Assembly (NCBI GenBank): GCA_020637365.1 | Contig: JACJWE010000002.1 | Coordinates: forward strand, 558,001-622,000 | From: Acidimicrobiia bacterium | GTDB taxonomy: Bacteria > Actinomycetota > Acidimicrobiia > IMCC26256 > JAGNEX01 | Reading direction: 5' to 3' | Length of the DNA stretch: 64,000 nucleotides | Part shown: positions 19,398 to 28,998 of the stretch, one piece after another | Numbering within the stretch: position 1 is the first letter of the stretch | How the letters are laid out: the number at the start of each line of letters is the position of its first letter | The notes under the pieces: generated by a model | Told to the model about the DNA's origin: nothing | Database searches by the model: none | The model's input: the letters and a program-made list of their open reading frames with translations, nothing else | Program-made: the position numbers and the translations under genes

Positions 19398-19433
19398 TGT
19401 AGCAAGTAGCTACAAGTGTAGCGGACTACTACA
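19398..19433 (-). promoter_or_regulatory. Double palindrome, likely antitoxin operator
   Basis: Two adjacent inverted repeats share the half-site TGTAG: TGTAGC-aagta-GCTACA (19398-19414) and TGTAG-cggacta-CTACA (19417-19433). They lie about 50-90 bases upstream of the antitoxin ATG. Paired palindromes in this position are characteristic of autoregulated toxin-antitoxin operons. Confidence 0.5.
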
Positions 19434-19599
19434 CCACCCGATGGGTTAGCGGGACCCTCCCCACACTCCACGGGTCGGGCACCCCCGAGCTGCCAGTCAC
19501 CTGTGTTCTGGCCGTCATGCCTATGCACTGCCACCGAGAGCGCGGTACCCTCTCGTTTCCTGACATTGGCGTCAGGTTTTGAGCACTTGGGGTCGAGTC

Positions 19600-20838
19600 A
19601 TGGCTGCACAAACGCCGGCCGAAACACCGGCAGAGAACGATCTTCCACTCATCATCTCGGTCGATGACCATGTGATGGAACCACGCGACCTGTGGCAGCG
19701 CGAACTACCCGCAAGTCTCAAACACCGCGGCCCCAAGGTCGTTCGCGAGAAGGTCCGGCTCGAATTTGTCGGCGGCCATTACGGCTTCCATCGCGACGAT
19801 CCCGATGGCGACTGGTGCGACGTCTGGCTGTTCGATGACCTGGTCGCGCCGACCGGGCTACTACACGGCCCGGCAGGAATGCCCCGCGAAGAGCAACGCA
19901 ATGTTGCCGCCACCTACGAAGATTTTCGGCCAGGCACCTATGACCAGGCCGAACGACTGGCCGATATGACCACGAACCACGTCGAGGCCGCCCTCAACTA
20001 TCCCAACATCTTCCCCCGCTTTGCGGGCCAAGGCTTTCTTGAACGCTCCGATAAGGCTCTCGCTCTGGCGTCGCTCCAGATCTACAACGACTGGATGATC
20101 GACGAGTGGTGCGGCGGCGCCGGCAAGGGCCGCCTCATCCCCCTCACGCTCGTGCCGTTGTGGGACCCAGAACTCGCCGCACAAGAGGTCAAACGTTGCG
20201 CCGATAAGGGCAGCCACGCCATTGCGTTCAGTGAGAACCCTTCCAAACTCGGCTGCTCGACGATGTACTCCGGCGACTGGGACGTGCTCTGGCAGATGTG
20301 CACCGAAACCGAGACCATCGTCTCGATGCACATCGGATCGTCGTCGTCGATGCCGCACACCTCCCCGGACGCACCGCTCGCGACCAGCATGTCGCTCTAC
20401 GCCCAGAACGCTGAAGGGTCGCTCGCGGATTGGGTGTTTTCGGGCACCTTGTCACGTTTCCCGCACCTCAGCATCAGCTACGCGGAAAGCCAGGTGGGCT
20501 GGATGCCGTTCCAGATGGAACGCATGGATTCGGTCTGGCGGGAAGGTCGCGGCGGTGTCGGCGGCGCCGGTCCCCTGCCCAGCGAACAGGTCCGGGGCCG
20601 CGTCTATGGCTGCATCTTCGACGACCTGTTCGGCCTCAAGAACCGCAACGAAGTCGGCGTCGACAACATCTTGTTCGAAACCGACTACCCACATTCGGAC
20701 GGCACCTTCCCACACTCCCGCAAGGTTGCCCACAGCATGTTCGTCGAAGCCGGTATGAACGCCGAAGAGTGCTACAAGGTCCTGCGGGGTAACGCCATCA
20801 CCGCCTACGGCCTCCACCGCTTCGGCATCGCCCAATAA
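19600..20838 (+). CDS. Amidohydrolase family protein (amidohydrolase 2 type)
   Basis: An intact 412-residue TIM-barrel metal hydrolase of the amidohydrolase-2 (ACMSD-like) group. It begins LPLIISVDDHVMEP, the modified N-terminal metal motif of this subgroup, and has VSMHIGSSS in mid-sequence and FETDYPHSDGTFPHS near the C-terminus with the conserved Asp and His. The ATG at 19600 is chosen over a TTG 21 bases upstream. It is a paralogue of the broken gene at 21880-23164 on the other strand. These proteins often sit beside acyl-CoA and aromatic degradation genes in actinobacteria, but the substrate is unknown. Confidence 0.85.
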   Translation: MAAQTPAETPAENDLPLIISVDDHVMEPRDLWQRELPASLKHRGPKVVREKVRLEFVGGHYGFHRDDPDGDWCDVWLFDDLVAPTGLLHGPAGMPREEQRNVAATYEDFRPGTYDQAERLADMTTNHVEAALNYPNIFPRFAGQGFLERSDKALALASLQIYNDWMIDEWCGGAGKGRLIPLTLVPLWDPELAAQEVKRCADKGSHAIAFSENPSKLGCSTMYSGDWDVLWQMCTETETIVSMHIGSSSSMPHTSPDAPLATSMSLYAQNAEGSLADWVFSGTLSRFPHLSISYAESQVGWMPFQMERMDSVWREGRGGVGGAGPLPSEQVRGRVYGCIFDDLFGLKNRNEVGVDNILFETDYPHSDGTFPHSRKVAHSMFVEAGMNAEECYKVLRGNAITAYGLHRFGIAQ

Positions 20839-20898
20839 CCGCCCGCAGGCGCCCTGTTCCCGCGCCCTGTTCGGCTGGCTTGGGAGGTCGACGGTCCC

Positions 20899-21841
20899 CT
20901 AGGCGACGAGCGACACGACCACGAACACCGGATACAGCGACAAAAGAACCAGGCCGAAGCGTCGCCCGATCCGATCAAACCTCGAACCAACCATCACGAC
21001 GACGACCATCAACATTGCCATGAAGGCATACGGCACCCGGATAATGGTCGCGTCGGCAATCTGGATCGGCGCGACCAAAGCTCCCGCCCCCAAGCTCATC
21101 GTCAGGTTGTAAGCAAACGATCCAATTACCCCGGCCACCGCGGCCTCGGGCATCCCACGACGCCCAGCGGACCACGCCAAGACGACGAGTTCGAACGCTG
21201 TCGCAAAACCAACCACGATCAGACCGAGACGCGTCTGGGTGTCCTCCAAACTTGAGAGCTGGCGAACCGACTCAACCAGGATCATCGATCCACCGGTCAA
21301 GGCGATCAGGCCGCCGAGCACGAGGATCAGGTCACGTCCGATCGGTCCGTCAGTATCGCGTTCCTCGTTGAGTTCGGCCGTCTCGCCGAGCGCAGGCGGT
21401 TGGCGTTCAGCCTTCCAAATCCAGCCGACAAACACGAGATAGGCGGTGACCAACACCGCACCTTCAAGCCGCGAGACCCGACCATCCCAAATAATCGGCG
21501 CAGCGAAGAGCGCCGCGGCGAGCCCTCCTAGCGCGTAACGCTGGATCCGCCGCCCAAACGGCAATGCCGCAACAACAGCACCAACGCCCAAAGCGACGGT
21601 CACAATGGCTGCGTTAGCACCGATGATGTCCCCGAAAGCGACCCCATCAACACCCCGCTGATGCTGTGACAACGGTCCCGAGCTCTTCGGGTTCAGCACC
21701 AGCCAGAAGAACGGCCAGGGCAAAAGCCGATAGCCCGAGGCGCGCCGAGGCGCCAGCGAGGTGCTCGGCAAATAGCTCGGCACCGAGGACGATCAATACG
21801 GTGCCGCCAATAAGCGAGGCGATCCACAAGGCGTCAGTCAA
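20899..21841 (-). pseudogene. Sodium/calcium exchanger-like membrane protein, one frameshift
   Basis: Joined frames give about 315 residues with ten or so hydrophobic segments and two repeats. The first repeat has GAEPEELGTVVTAS in place of the usual GTSLPE motif, followed by FGDIIGANAAIVTVALGV; the second has FATAFELVVLAW and GVIGSFAYNLTMSLGAGAL. This matches the CaCA (YrbG-like) exchanger fold, although the acidic motif is altered. The frame breaks near 21660. It starts 38 bases after the amidohydrolase remnant and closes an operon that begins with enoyl-CoA hydratase. Confidence 0.7.
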
Positions 21842-21879
21842 GGTCGCTATTCAACCACCTTCCTGGGACACGCCCAGAG

Positions 21880-23164
21880 CTACCCCTCGCCTCGGTTCGC
21901 GTCAAAGGGCAAATCCAACAACTTGATCGCGTTACCGCGAGCAATCTTGTACTTCGCGTCGGGGTCGAGGTGTCCGAAGAGTTTTTCGGCCGTCGCGAGC
22001 GAATGCGGGAACGTCCCATCCTGGTGGGGATAGTCCGTTTCGAACATCACATTGTCGACACCGATGCGGTCGAGCAGATCCATGCCGACCGTGTCCTTGA
22101 AGAAGCAGGAATAGATCTGCCGCCGGTAATAGGTCGACGGGGGCTCGGGCAGACGGGTCTCGCCTTGGGCCCACTGATGGGTCTGCCACGTATCGTCGGC
22201 GCGTTCGACGAAGTACGGGATCCACCGACCTGACTTTCCGCGTACAGCAGCTTCAGGTTGGGAAACTCAGCGAGCTTGCCAGAGAACAGCCAATCGACCA
22301 TCGATGACACAGAGTTGCAGGCGATCAGGTTGGCGGTGACGATGGTCGGCGCGTCCGGCGATGTGGTGACGGTGCGAGTACCCGAACCGATATGCATGCT
22401 GATGACGGTGCCGGTCTCTTCACACGCTTCGAAGAACGGGTCCCAGTGACCTGAGTGGATCGACGGCAGACCTAACCAATTGGGTAGCTCACTCACGCGA
22501 CAGCCCGCACCCGCGCGCTGCGTTCCGCCGGATCTCTGCAGCAGCCAGATGTGGATCCCATAAGGGCACGATGCACAGCGGGATCAGCCGGCCCCCGCTG
22601 CCACCCGCCCACTCCTCAACCATCCAGTCGTTGTACGCCTCAACACACAACTTGGCGAGGTTCCGATCGGAACGCTCGTTGAACAGCTGCCCGCAGAACC
22701 GCGGATAGTTGGGAAAACACAAGCTCGCCTCGACGTGGTTGCGCTCCATATCGGCGACACGTGCCGCTGGGTCGAAACATCCGGGCGCAATATCGTCATA
22801 GGTCACGCCGATCGCGGAGACCTCTTCAGGTGGAACACCGGGGCACGCGATGATCTGTTTGAGCTGGTAGCGGTGGTCTTCGTAATGCCACCACGCCGCC
22901 ATCTGATCGGTGTCGCCAGGGTCTCCACCCACGCCCCGTCAACCAGCTTCATGTCACCCCGGGGAGCTATCACGACACGGGGCCGATGTCGCGATACTTG
23001 GCCGGTAGGCGATCGACCCAAACATTGGGCGGCTCGACGACGTGATCATCAACGCTGATCAGCATCGGCATCTCAACCGCCGCAGTACGGCCAGCGACAT
23101 CGCCGTTCGTACTGTCCGGGCGGGTCTCACGCACAGACCCACTCGATCGCTTCCCGTTAGTCAC
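21880..23164 (-). pseudogene. Amidohydrolase family protein, four frameshifts
   Basis: Joined frames encode a paralogue of the intact amidohydrolase at 19600-20838: MPMLISVDDHVVEPPNVW near the start, then NHVEASLCFPNYPRFCGQLF, AYNDWMVEEWAG, GTVISMHIGSG, a Tyr-Arg-rich segment, and FETDYPHQDGTFPHS before the stop. The GTG at 23164 preceded by GAGGAG is the likely start. Frames change near 22975, 22935, 22505 and 22225. It lies 36 bases downstream of the SDR gene, in the same operon. Confidence 0.8.
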
Positions 23165-23199
23165 ACTGCACTCCTCACCATCAAAACCGTTCGCACCCA

Positions 23200-24252
23200 T
23201 CACGGTGCGAATGGTCCAAGGTTCATCTGTTCTCGCACGGTCACGACGGGCGGGTTGGTCAGCGTGCGACGCTGCCAGTTGGCCCCGTCCACCACCAACG
23301 TGTGTCCCGAGATAAACCGAGCATATGGCGATGCGAGGAAGGTCGCCGCCCAACCGAGTTCTTGGCGCTGTCCGACCCGCAACGCTGGTTGACAAATATC
23401 CTTATCGTGTGTCCGCTGCAGGTTCGTCTGGATGTCGCTGGTCATGTCTTCATGCGGCATCAGTCCCGGGACCAGACCATTGACCTGGATGCCGTACGGT
23501 CCCCACTCGACCGCCAACGTCTCGGTCATGTTCTTGATACCGGCCTTGGCCGCGGCGCTGTGCGCAAAACCCGGTCCACCGGTCCAGGCGTACGACGCCC
23601 CGACGTTGATGATCGAGCCCGGCACCCGAGCGGCGATATGTCGCCGAGCGAACTCTCGACTCATCAGAAACGTCCCGTTGAGCGTGATGTCGACGACCGT
23701 CCTCCACGCATTTGGCGACATTTCTTCGGCCGGGACAGGAAAGTTTGCGGCGGCGTTATTCACCAGCACATCGACTGTGCCGAAGCGCTGTTCGGCGGCA
23801 TCGAATACGGTTGCAACCTGATCTGAGTCCCGGATATCGCATTCGACTGCCAGCACACCGGGAGACCGGTTGCCGGGAGACTGGTTGCCCGCCGGCCCCG
23901 TCGGTGTACCTGACCCAACCTCGCCGCGATCGGAAAGTCTCGCGATAGGCGGTGTCCGAGCCGGCCCGGCGACCGCCTCCCCCACAACACCGTTGGCAAC
24001 ACTGACTTGTGCAGCGATGCTGCCAAGATCGGCGACGGCCGCGTCGAGGTGTTCTCGTTTCCGACTAGCGACAACGATGTTGGCACCGAGCCGCGTGAAC
24101 TCCGCAGCGATCGCTTTACCGAGCCCAGTGCCGCCGCCGGTGACCAGCACCGTCGCTCCCATGAATGTCCCGACCGGCAGGGCCGAACGGCCTACCGGCG
24201 GCGGCGCTGGCAAACCGATCAACCGGGTCTCGAAATCGACGGGCTCGCTCAT
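23200..24252 (-). CDS. SDR family oxidoreductase (2,4-dienoyl-CoA reductase-like)
   Basis: A 350-residue short-chain dehydrogenase. NAD(P)-binding TGGGTGLGKAIA lies near residues 38-49 and NNAAANFPVP near the middle. In place of the usual Tyr-x-x-x-Lys it has the SAAAKAGIKNMTETLAVEWG pattern, as in 2,4-dienoyl-CoA reductases, where the tyrosine is missing or displaced. A loop of about 45 residues rich in Gly, Pro and Ser (about 90-135) is inserted after the second beta strand. GAGGAG precedes the ATG. Located between enoyl-CoA hydratase and amidohydrolase, so a role in breakdown of unsaturated acyl-CoA is plausible. Confidence 0.85.
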   Translation of the reverse strand: MSEPVDFETRLIGLPAPPPVGRSALPVGTFMGATVLVTGGGTGLGKAIAAEFTRLGANIVVASRKREHLDAAVADLGSIAAQVSVANGVVGEAVAGPARTPPIARLSDRGEVGSGTPTGPAGNQSPGNRSPGVLAVECDIRDSDQVATVFDAAEQRFGTVDVLVNNAAANFPVPAEEMSPNAWRTVVDITLNGTFLMSREFARRHIAARVPGSIINVGASYAWTGGPGFAHSAAAKAGIKNMTETLAVEWGPYGIQVNGLVPGLMPHEDMTSDIQTNLQRTHDKDICQPALRVGQRQELGWAATFLASPYARFISGHTLVVDGANWQRRTLTNPPVVTVREQMNLGPFAP

Positions 24253-24393
24253 CGCAACTCCTCACTCACCGTACTGGCGCCGAGCCGACCGGTCGCCGAC
24301 CACTTCGGGTGTCCCAAAGACTCGGCGAAACGCGACCCGGCCTGTGTGTCGAGCAGGCCACATCGGACGGTGTGCGCCCCGGGCGCATCGACC

Positions 24394-25173
24394 TCACGAG
24401 CCCGTATACCGACCGGCGCGATCCTCGACGCGCGCTGTCTTGAACTCGGCGAAATCATCGGACCGGTTCACGTATGTCTGCAGGATCAGTTCGTCGCCCA
24501 TCGAACTTCGCTGCTGAGGGCGCGCCAGGTTGGCGATCACACGCCGCGCAGACTTCACCGTCGCAAACGGCGCCGCGACGACGCGTTCGGCCATCTCGCG
24601 AGCCGTCTCATCGAGGACGTCGGGCGCGACGACTCGGCTCACGATTCCGTACCCCAGGGCTTCGGCATCATCCAGGCGACGACCGCATAACACCATGTCA
24701 GAAACAAGCCCGTGACCCGCGATTTCATACAGAACACCCATACCGCCGGTATCGGGAATCACACCGTGACCAACCTCGGGCAGCATGAATCGAGCGTCGG
24801 TCGCGGCGATGCGAATATCGCACAACAGCGCTCGCTGAAAGCTGCCGCCGATCGCCCACCCCTGGATTGCGACGATCACCGGCGCGTCGATCTCCCAGAG
24901 TTGTTGGATGCCCCGGTGCCCGCGCATCATCAACTGGTGATGCGTCATCTCGGTCTTATTGGTGCCGATCGAGCCAACGTCCCGGCCGGACGACCACGAC
25001 TTGCCATTTCCTCGCCAGATCACCGCCCTGACGTCCGGATTACCGGAGATGACCGCCAGTGCGTCGAACAGTTGACGATCCATCTCATCGTCGAACGCGT
25101 TGTGCTTGTCGACGTTGTCGTTGGTCAACGTAGCGATAGCCCCGTCAATGTCGAGGTGAACACTTCCTGCCAC
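24394..25173 (-). CDS. Enoyl-CoA hydratase/isomerase family protein
   Basis: A 259-residue crotonase-fold protein. Oxyanion-hole segments are visible: WRGNGKSWSSGRDVGS and IQGWAIGGSFQRALLCDIRIA. The first catalytic Glu position of classical hydratases reads GSFQRALL rather than GxGxEL, and the second region reads MLPEVGHGVIPDTGG, which keeps the Glu and Asp of isomerase-type members. Hydratase versus isomerase cannot be settled. The GTG start follows GGAGGA. First gene of an operon with SDR, amidohydrolase and exchanger genes. Confidence 0.88.
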   Translation of the reverse strand: MAGSVHLDIDGAIATLTNDNVDKHNAFDDEMDRQLFDALAVISGNPDVRAVIWRGNGKSWSSGRDVGSIGTNKTEMTHHQLMMRGHRGIQQLWEIDAPVIVAIQGWAIGGSFQRALLCDIRIAATDARFMLPEVGHGVIPDTGGMGVLYEIAGHGLVSDMVLCGRRLDDAEALGYGIVSRVVAPDVLDETAREMAERVVAAPFATVKSARRVIANLARPQQRSSMGDELILQTYVNRSDDFAEFKTARVEDRAGRYTGS

Positions 25174-25342
25174 AGCGTCCTCCCGCAGCTCACCAGACCA
25201 TTCCCGTGCCGGATTGTATCCAGCATTCAGCGCGGCTCATTTCGAGCCCACAGCAGCGTCAACGGAGTCGCAATCACAGACGGCGGCGAGTGACGTAACC
25301 TCATTCGCATGCAGCGAGCCCAAGAACCGGAGGGTACGGACG

Positions 25343-26476
25343 ATGCACACGAGAGCCACGGACTTGGTTGGAATCGATCTGCCGATCTTTGCCTTTAGCC
25401 ACTGCCGCGACGTCGTCGCCGCAGTGACCAACGCCGGTGGGTGCGGTGTGCTCGGCGCCGTCGCACACAGCCCCGAGCAGCTCAACATCGACCTTGCGTG
25501 GATCGAAGCCGAAACCGACGGAAAGCCATACGGCGTCGACCTCCTCGTACCACAAAAGTTCGTCGGCTCCGACGAAGGTGGTATCGACCGCGAAGCCCTC
25601 AACCAGCTCCTCCCCGAGGAACATCAAACGTTCCTCGACGAGCTTCTCGATCGCTTCGACGTTCCACCGATGCCCGCAGAGCTGCGCGTTCCCAGAGGGA
25701 TGGGGGGCATGCGAGTCGATCCCAAATCGATGGCACCGCTGCTGGACGTGTTGTTTGAGCACTCACCCAGCCTGGTGGCATCTGCACTGGGACCGCCGCC
25801 GCAACACTTCCTCGATCGTGCGCACGCCCAGAACATCCCCGTCGCGGCGTTGGCTGGCACCGTCGAACATGCCGTCAAGCACGCCGAGGCGGGGGCCGAT
25901 CTCGTCGTCGCCCAGGGCGGTGAGGCGGGGGGTCACACCGGCGAGGTATCGACGATGGTGCTCGTACCTGACGTTGTCGACGCCGTCGGCGCTACCGTTC
26001 CGGTGCTGGCCGCCGGAGGTATCGGAACCGGTCGCCAGATCGCCGCAGGAATGGCACTGGGCGCCGACGGCGTGTGGTGCGGTTCGGTCTGGCTCACCAC
26101 CGAAGAATCCGAAGTCCCACCGTTCATCCGAGACAAGTTTGTCAAAGCCAGCTCGCGCGACACGGTGCGCTCTCGGTCGCTGACCGGCAAGCCCGCACGC
26201 ATGCTCAAAACACCGTGGACCGAGGCGTGGGCATCTCAGGACGGTCCGGGCGCTTTGCCTATGCCGCTGCAACCAATGTTGGTTGGTCCGGCACTCGCCC
26301 GCATTGGCCGTGTGGCCGGACAAGAGGGCACCGGCGCGAACGATCTCGTCACCTATTTCGTTGGCCAGGTTGTCGGTGCGATGAACCAGGTGACACCGAC
26401 CCGCCGTGTTGTGCTCGAAATGATGGAAGAGTTCATCGACGCGGTCGATCGCCTCACCCTCAGCGGCGAAAGCTGA
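25343..26476 (+). CDS. Nitronate monooxygenase / 2-nitropropane dioxygenase family
   Basis: A 377-residue FMN-binding TIM-barrel protein. Family signs: VGIDLPIFAF at the start, NAGGCGVLGAVAHSPEQL, VAQGGEAGGHTGEVSTMVLVPDVVDAV in the flavin and active-site region, and VLAAGGIGTGRQIAAGMALGADGVWCGSVW for phosphate binding. GGAGGG a few bases before the ATG at 25343 fixes the start. Members oxidise alkyl nitronates or act as uncharacterised flavin oxidoreductases. It is divergent from the enoyl-CoA hydratase operon and leads a run of same-strand genes. Confidence 0.88.
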   Translation: MHTRATDLVGIDLPIFAFSHCRDVVAAVTNAGGCGVLGAVAHSPEQLNIDLAWIEAETDGKPYGVDLLVPQKFVGSDEGGIDREALNQLLPEEHQTFLDELLDRFDVPPMPAELRVPRGMGGMRVDPKSMAPLLDVLFEHSPSLVASALGPPPQHFLDRAHAQNIPVAALAGTVEHAVKHAEAGADLVVAQGGEAGGHTGEVSTMVLVPDVVDAVGATVPVLAAGGIGTGRQIAAGMALGADGVWCGSVWLTTEESEVPPFIRDKFVKASSRDTVRSRSLTGKPARMLKTPWTEAWASQDGPGALPMPLQPMLVGPALARIGRVAGQEGTGANDLVTYFVGQVVGAMNQVTPTRRVVLEMMEEFIDAVDRLTLSGES

Positions 26477-26589
26477 GTCCGACCGCGCAGAACACGCCCG
26501 GTTTGGCGCGCGCTCGAGACGTGGAAGCCACGGTGTGGGCCAGAGTGACCCTCTTGGTGGTGGTCACACCCCCCGAGTACGGTGAACGC

Positions 26590-27279
26590 ATGGCGACGAC
26601 GCACGCATCCGAAGTTGGGCAATCAAAGCCGTTTGGTTCGAGCGACGACCTGTGGTTTCACCGACGACATTTTGCGGGTGTCACAACCGTTCAGATCATG
26701 GTGCCCATGCTCGTCTGCTTCTTGGCGTGGCGCATCTATCTGGGTGATTGGCAGATCACCGATGTCTACGTTGCGTTCGCGCTAATAGCGTTCCAGCCTT
26801 TTACCGAATGGCTCATCCACGTCGGGATTCTTCACTGGAAGCCCAGAAAGATCGCAGGGGTCCCCATCGACTTGCACGCCGCTAAGAAGCACCGCGGCCA
26901 TCACCTGGATCCCAACGATGTTCCGCAGATCTTCATCCCTCTGTTCGACCTTGCAACGCTGATCATCGGCGTTGGTGTCGCGCTGATCGTGCTGCTGCCC
27001 CGACCGGAGCTCATGGTGACGGGAGCTGTCGTCGGCACTGCACTCGCCCTCACCTATGAGTGGACCCACTACCTGATTCACACCGCGTACCGACCCAAGT
27101 CGCAGTGGTACCGCGCTATCTGGCGTTCTCACCGCCTCCACCACTATCGCAATGAGCACTACTGGTTTGGTGTGACCAACAACATCGGCGACCGTGTCTT
27201 GGGCACCAACCCCGACAAAACCGACGTTCCGGCATCGGACACAGCTCGAACCCTTGGCGTCGATACTCCTGCCACCTAA
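26590..27279 (+). CDS. Sterol desaturase / fatty acid hydroxylase family protein
   Basis: A 229-residue membrane di-iron enzyme. Histidine clusters of the family are present: HAAKKHRGHH, EWTHYLIH and HRLHHYRNEHYWFGV, with four or so hydrophobic segments around them. Such enzymes hydroxylate or desaturate fatty acyl chains, sterols or carotenoids at the membrane using O2. The ATG at 26590 gives the normal length for small bacterial members. Lies 113 bases after the nitronate monooxygenase gene and 10 bases before yqeY. Confidence 0.85.
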   Translation: MATTHASEVGQSKPFGSSDDLWFHRRHFAGVTTVQIMVPMLVCFLAWRIYLGDWQITDVYVAFALIAFQPFTEWLIHVGILHWKPRKIAGVPIDLHAAKKHRGHHLDPNDVPQIFIPLFDLATLIIGVGVALIVLLPRPELMVTGAVVGTALALTYEWTHYLIHTAYRPKSQWYRAIWRSHRLHHYRNEHYWFGVTNNIGDRVLGTNPDKTDVPASDTARTLGVDTPAT

Positions 27280-27289
27280 GTGAGCAACG

Positions 27290-27676
27290 ATGGCTGACCT
27301 GACCACTGCGTTGCAGGTCAAAGAAGCACTGCGACGCGACCTAAAAACTGCAATGAAAGAAAGGCGCCGCGCCGATACGGCGGCACTGCGCCAGGCGATC
27401 TCGGCCTTGGACAATGCAGAGGCGATCGCAGTCGACCCCCCGACCACGATGGAGGCGTCCGAACACGTTGTGGGGGCAGCACAGGGAGTCGGCGCCAGCG
27501 AGGCTGAGCGCAAGACCCTGTCCAAGAACGATGTCATCGCCGTACTGACCGACCTGATCGACGAACATCGGTCCCACGCCACCTCGTTCGCCCAACTCGG
27601 CCGAGCCGACGCGGCCGGACAATCACAACACGCCGCAAACCTGCTCTGCTCCTATCTGGATGCCCTCAAACAGTAG
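27290..27676 (+). CDS. GatB/YqeY domain-containing protein
   Basis: A 128-residue helical protein of the YqeY family: LRRDLKTAMKERRRADTAALRQAISAL at the N-terminus is the family hallmark, and a SYLDALK-like end closes it. YqeY resembles the tail domain of GatB, which contacts tRNA in the amidotransferase, but the free-standing protein's function is unclear. Starts ten bases after the hydroxylase gene. Confidence 0.8.
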   Translation: MADLTTALQVKEALRRDLKTAMKERRRADTAALRQAISALDNAEAIAVDPPTTMEASEHVVGAAQGVGASEAERKTLSKNDVIAVLTDLIDEHRSHATSFAQLGRADAAGQSQHAANLLCSYLDALKQ

Positions 27677-27704
27677 GGCTCACGACCTCTGTTGAGGAAC
27701 CTCG

Positions 27705-28346
27705 ATGAACATCGCTATACCGCTTTTCCCTCGAGTAACGGCGCTGGATGCAATCGGGCCATATGAGGTCCTGCAGCGTCTTCCCAATGCGACGGTGACC
27801 TTCGTCGGTGAACAAACCGGAACGGTACGGGCCGACAACGGGTTTTTGGGCCTCTGCGTGGATGCGACCGTTGATGAGCTGCCAGCGCCCGACATCGTGT
27901 TGGTTCCGGGCGGGATTGGCTCCTTTGCCCTGCTCTCACCGGACAACTGGCTCGTCAACTGGGTTCGGCACGCATATCCGACGGCACGGTTTGTGACATC
28001 GGTGTGTACCGGTGCGCTGGTCCTCGGTGCTGCAGGCCTGTTGACCGGCAAAACCGCCACAACACACTGGACCAGCTACGCGGTGCTGGAAAATTTCGGG
28101 GCGCTACCAACCGAAGAACGATTCGTCGAGCACCTCACCGAACGATTGATCACGGCCGCTGGGGTTTCGGCCGGTATTGACATGGCGTTGCGCCTGGCCG
28201 AACTCCTCGTCGACGAGACTGCTGCCCAAGCGATACAGCTCGCGATTGAGTACACGCCAAAACCGCCATACGCGGGTACGCCTGCGAGTGGCGCCTCATC
28301 CGAGGTCATGCAGCGAGCGCTGGAATACCTTGCGGTACGCCCGTAA
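27705..28346 (+). CDS. DJ-1/PfpI family protein (isonitrile hydratase-like)
   Basis: A 213-residue class I glutamine-amidotransferase-like protein. The nucleophile elbow SVCTGALVLGAAGLL with its Cys, the upstream VLVPGG motif and TTHWTSY downstream match the ThiJ/PfpI group that includes isonitrile hydratase. Length is normal. The actual reaction cannot be assigned. Starts 28 bases after yqeY, on the same strand. Confidence 0.85.
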   Translation: MNIAIPLFPRVTALDAIGPYEVLQRLPNATVTFVGEQTGTVRADNGFLGLCVDATVDELPAPDIVLVPGGIGSFALLSPDNWLVNWVRHAYPTARFVTSVCTGALVLGAAGLLTGKTATTHWTSYAVLENFGALPTEERFVEHLTERLITAAGVSAGIDMALRLAELLVDETAAQAIQLAIEYTPKPPYAGTPASGASSEVMQRALEYLAVRP

Positions 28347-28385
28347 CCGAGCGGCATGTCACCGCAACGCCACGAAAACGCCTGG

Positions 28386-28589
28386 TCACAGAGACGTCCC
28401 GCCGGACGGATCAGAACCCGAAGCGGTCACTGAGTTCATCACCGTTCCGGCATCGACGTCTGCCTGAGCCGGAACGCACGTGACAGAGCACGACACGAAC
28501 TGACTCGTGGCAAGAACACAGCCAACACGCCTACGGGAGGCGGATCGCCGGATGCTCGAGCACTGCCAACGCCGGTCGCGTTCAACCAA
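28386..28589 (-). pseudogene. Remnant of a DUF7507/DUF11-type surface repeat domain
   Basis: Between the PfpI and cold shock genes (28347-28998) there is no intact gene. One minus-strand frame reads CVPAQADVDAGTVMNSVTASG followed by SDPSGGT, which strongly resembles the end of bacterial surface-repeat domains of the form TQADVDAGTVTNTVTASGTDP. Upstream text in neighbouring frames is not continuous and there is no start or signal peptide. I read it as a decayed fragment; a chance match is possible. Confidence 0.35.
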
Positions 28590-28998
28590 ACCGTCATGTC
28601 AGGCTGAGGTTCATCTCCCGCCGGTACCCACGGTCTGACTGGAAACGGCGGGTTTGTTGCCCTCAGCAACCTCCTTCCATCGACCGGGTGGTGGCCGCCA
28701 GCAGCACCCTGCTGGACCTAACCATCGGCGAGGGAAGGACACGTGCTTAATTGACTTGAGTCAAGAATGAGTGCATCAACAGAGTGCTTGAGGAAGTTGA
28801 TGCAAGACATACCAAACCGAGCCAGCGGTGTCCCCTGCCGGACACGGCTGCTCCGAGGCATGGCGACCGTCCGTCAACACTCGGCCACAAACACATGAAC
28901 TAACTGCCGCGACATCGGAGTCGCGCCGCCGGTCTGGAGTACTCTGCCGCCAGGGTTTCTCGACCAATCCGGTCAGCCCAGAAAGAAAGCGTAATTTG

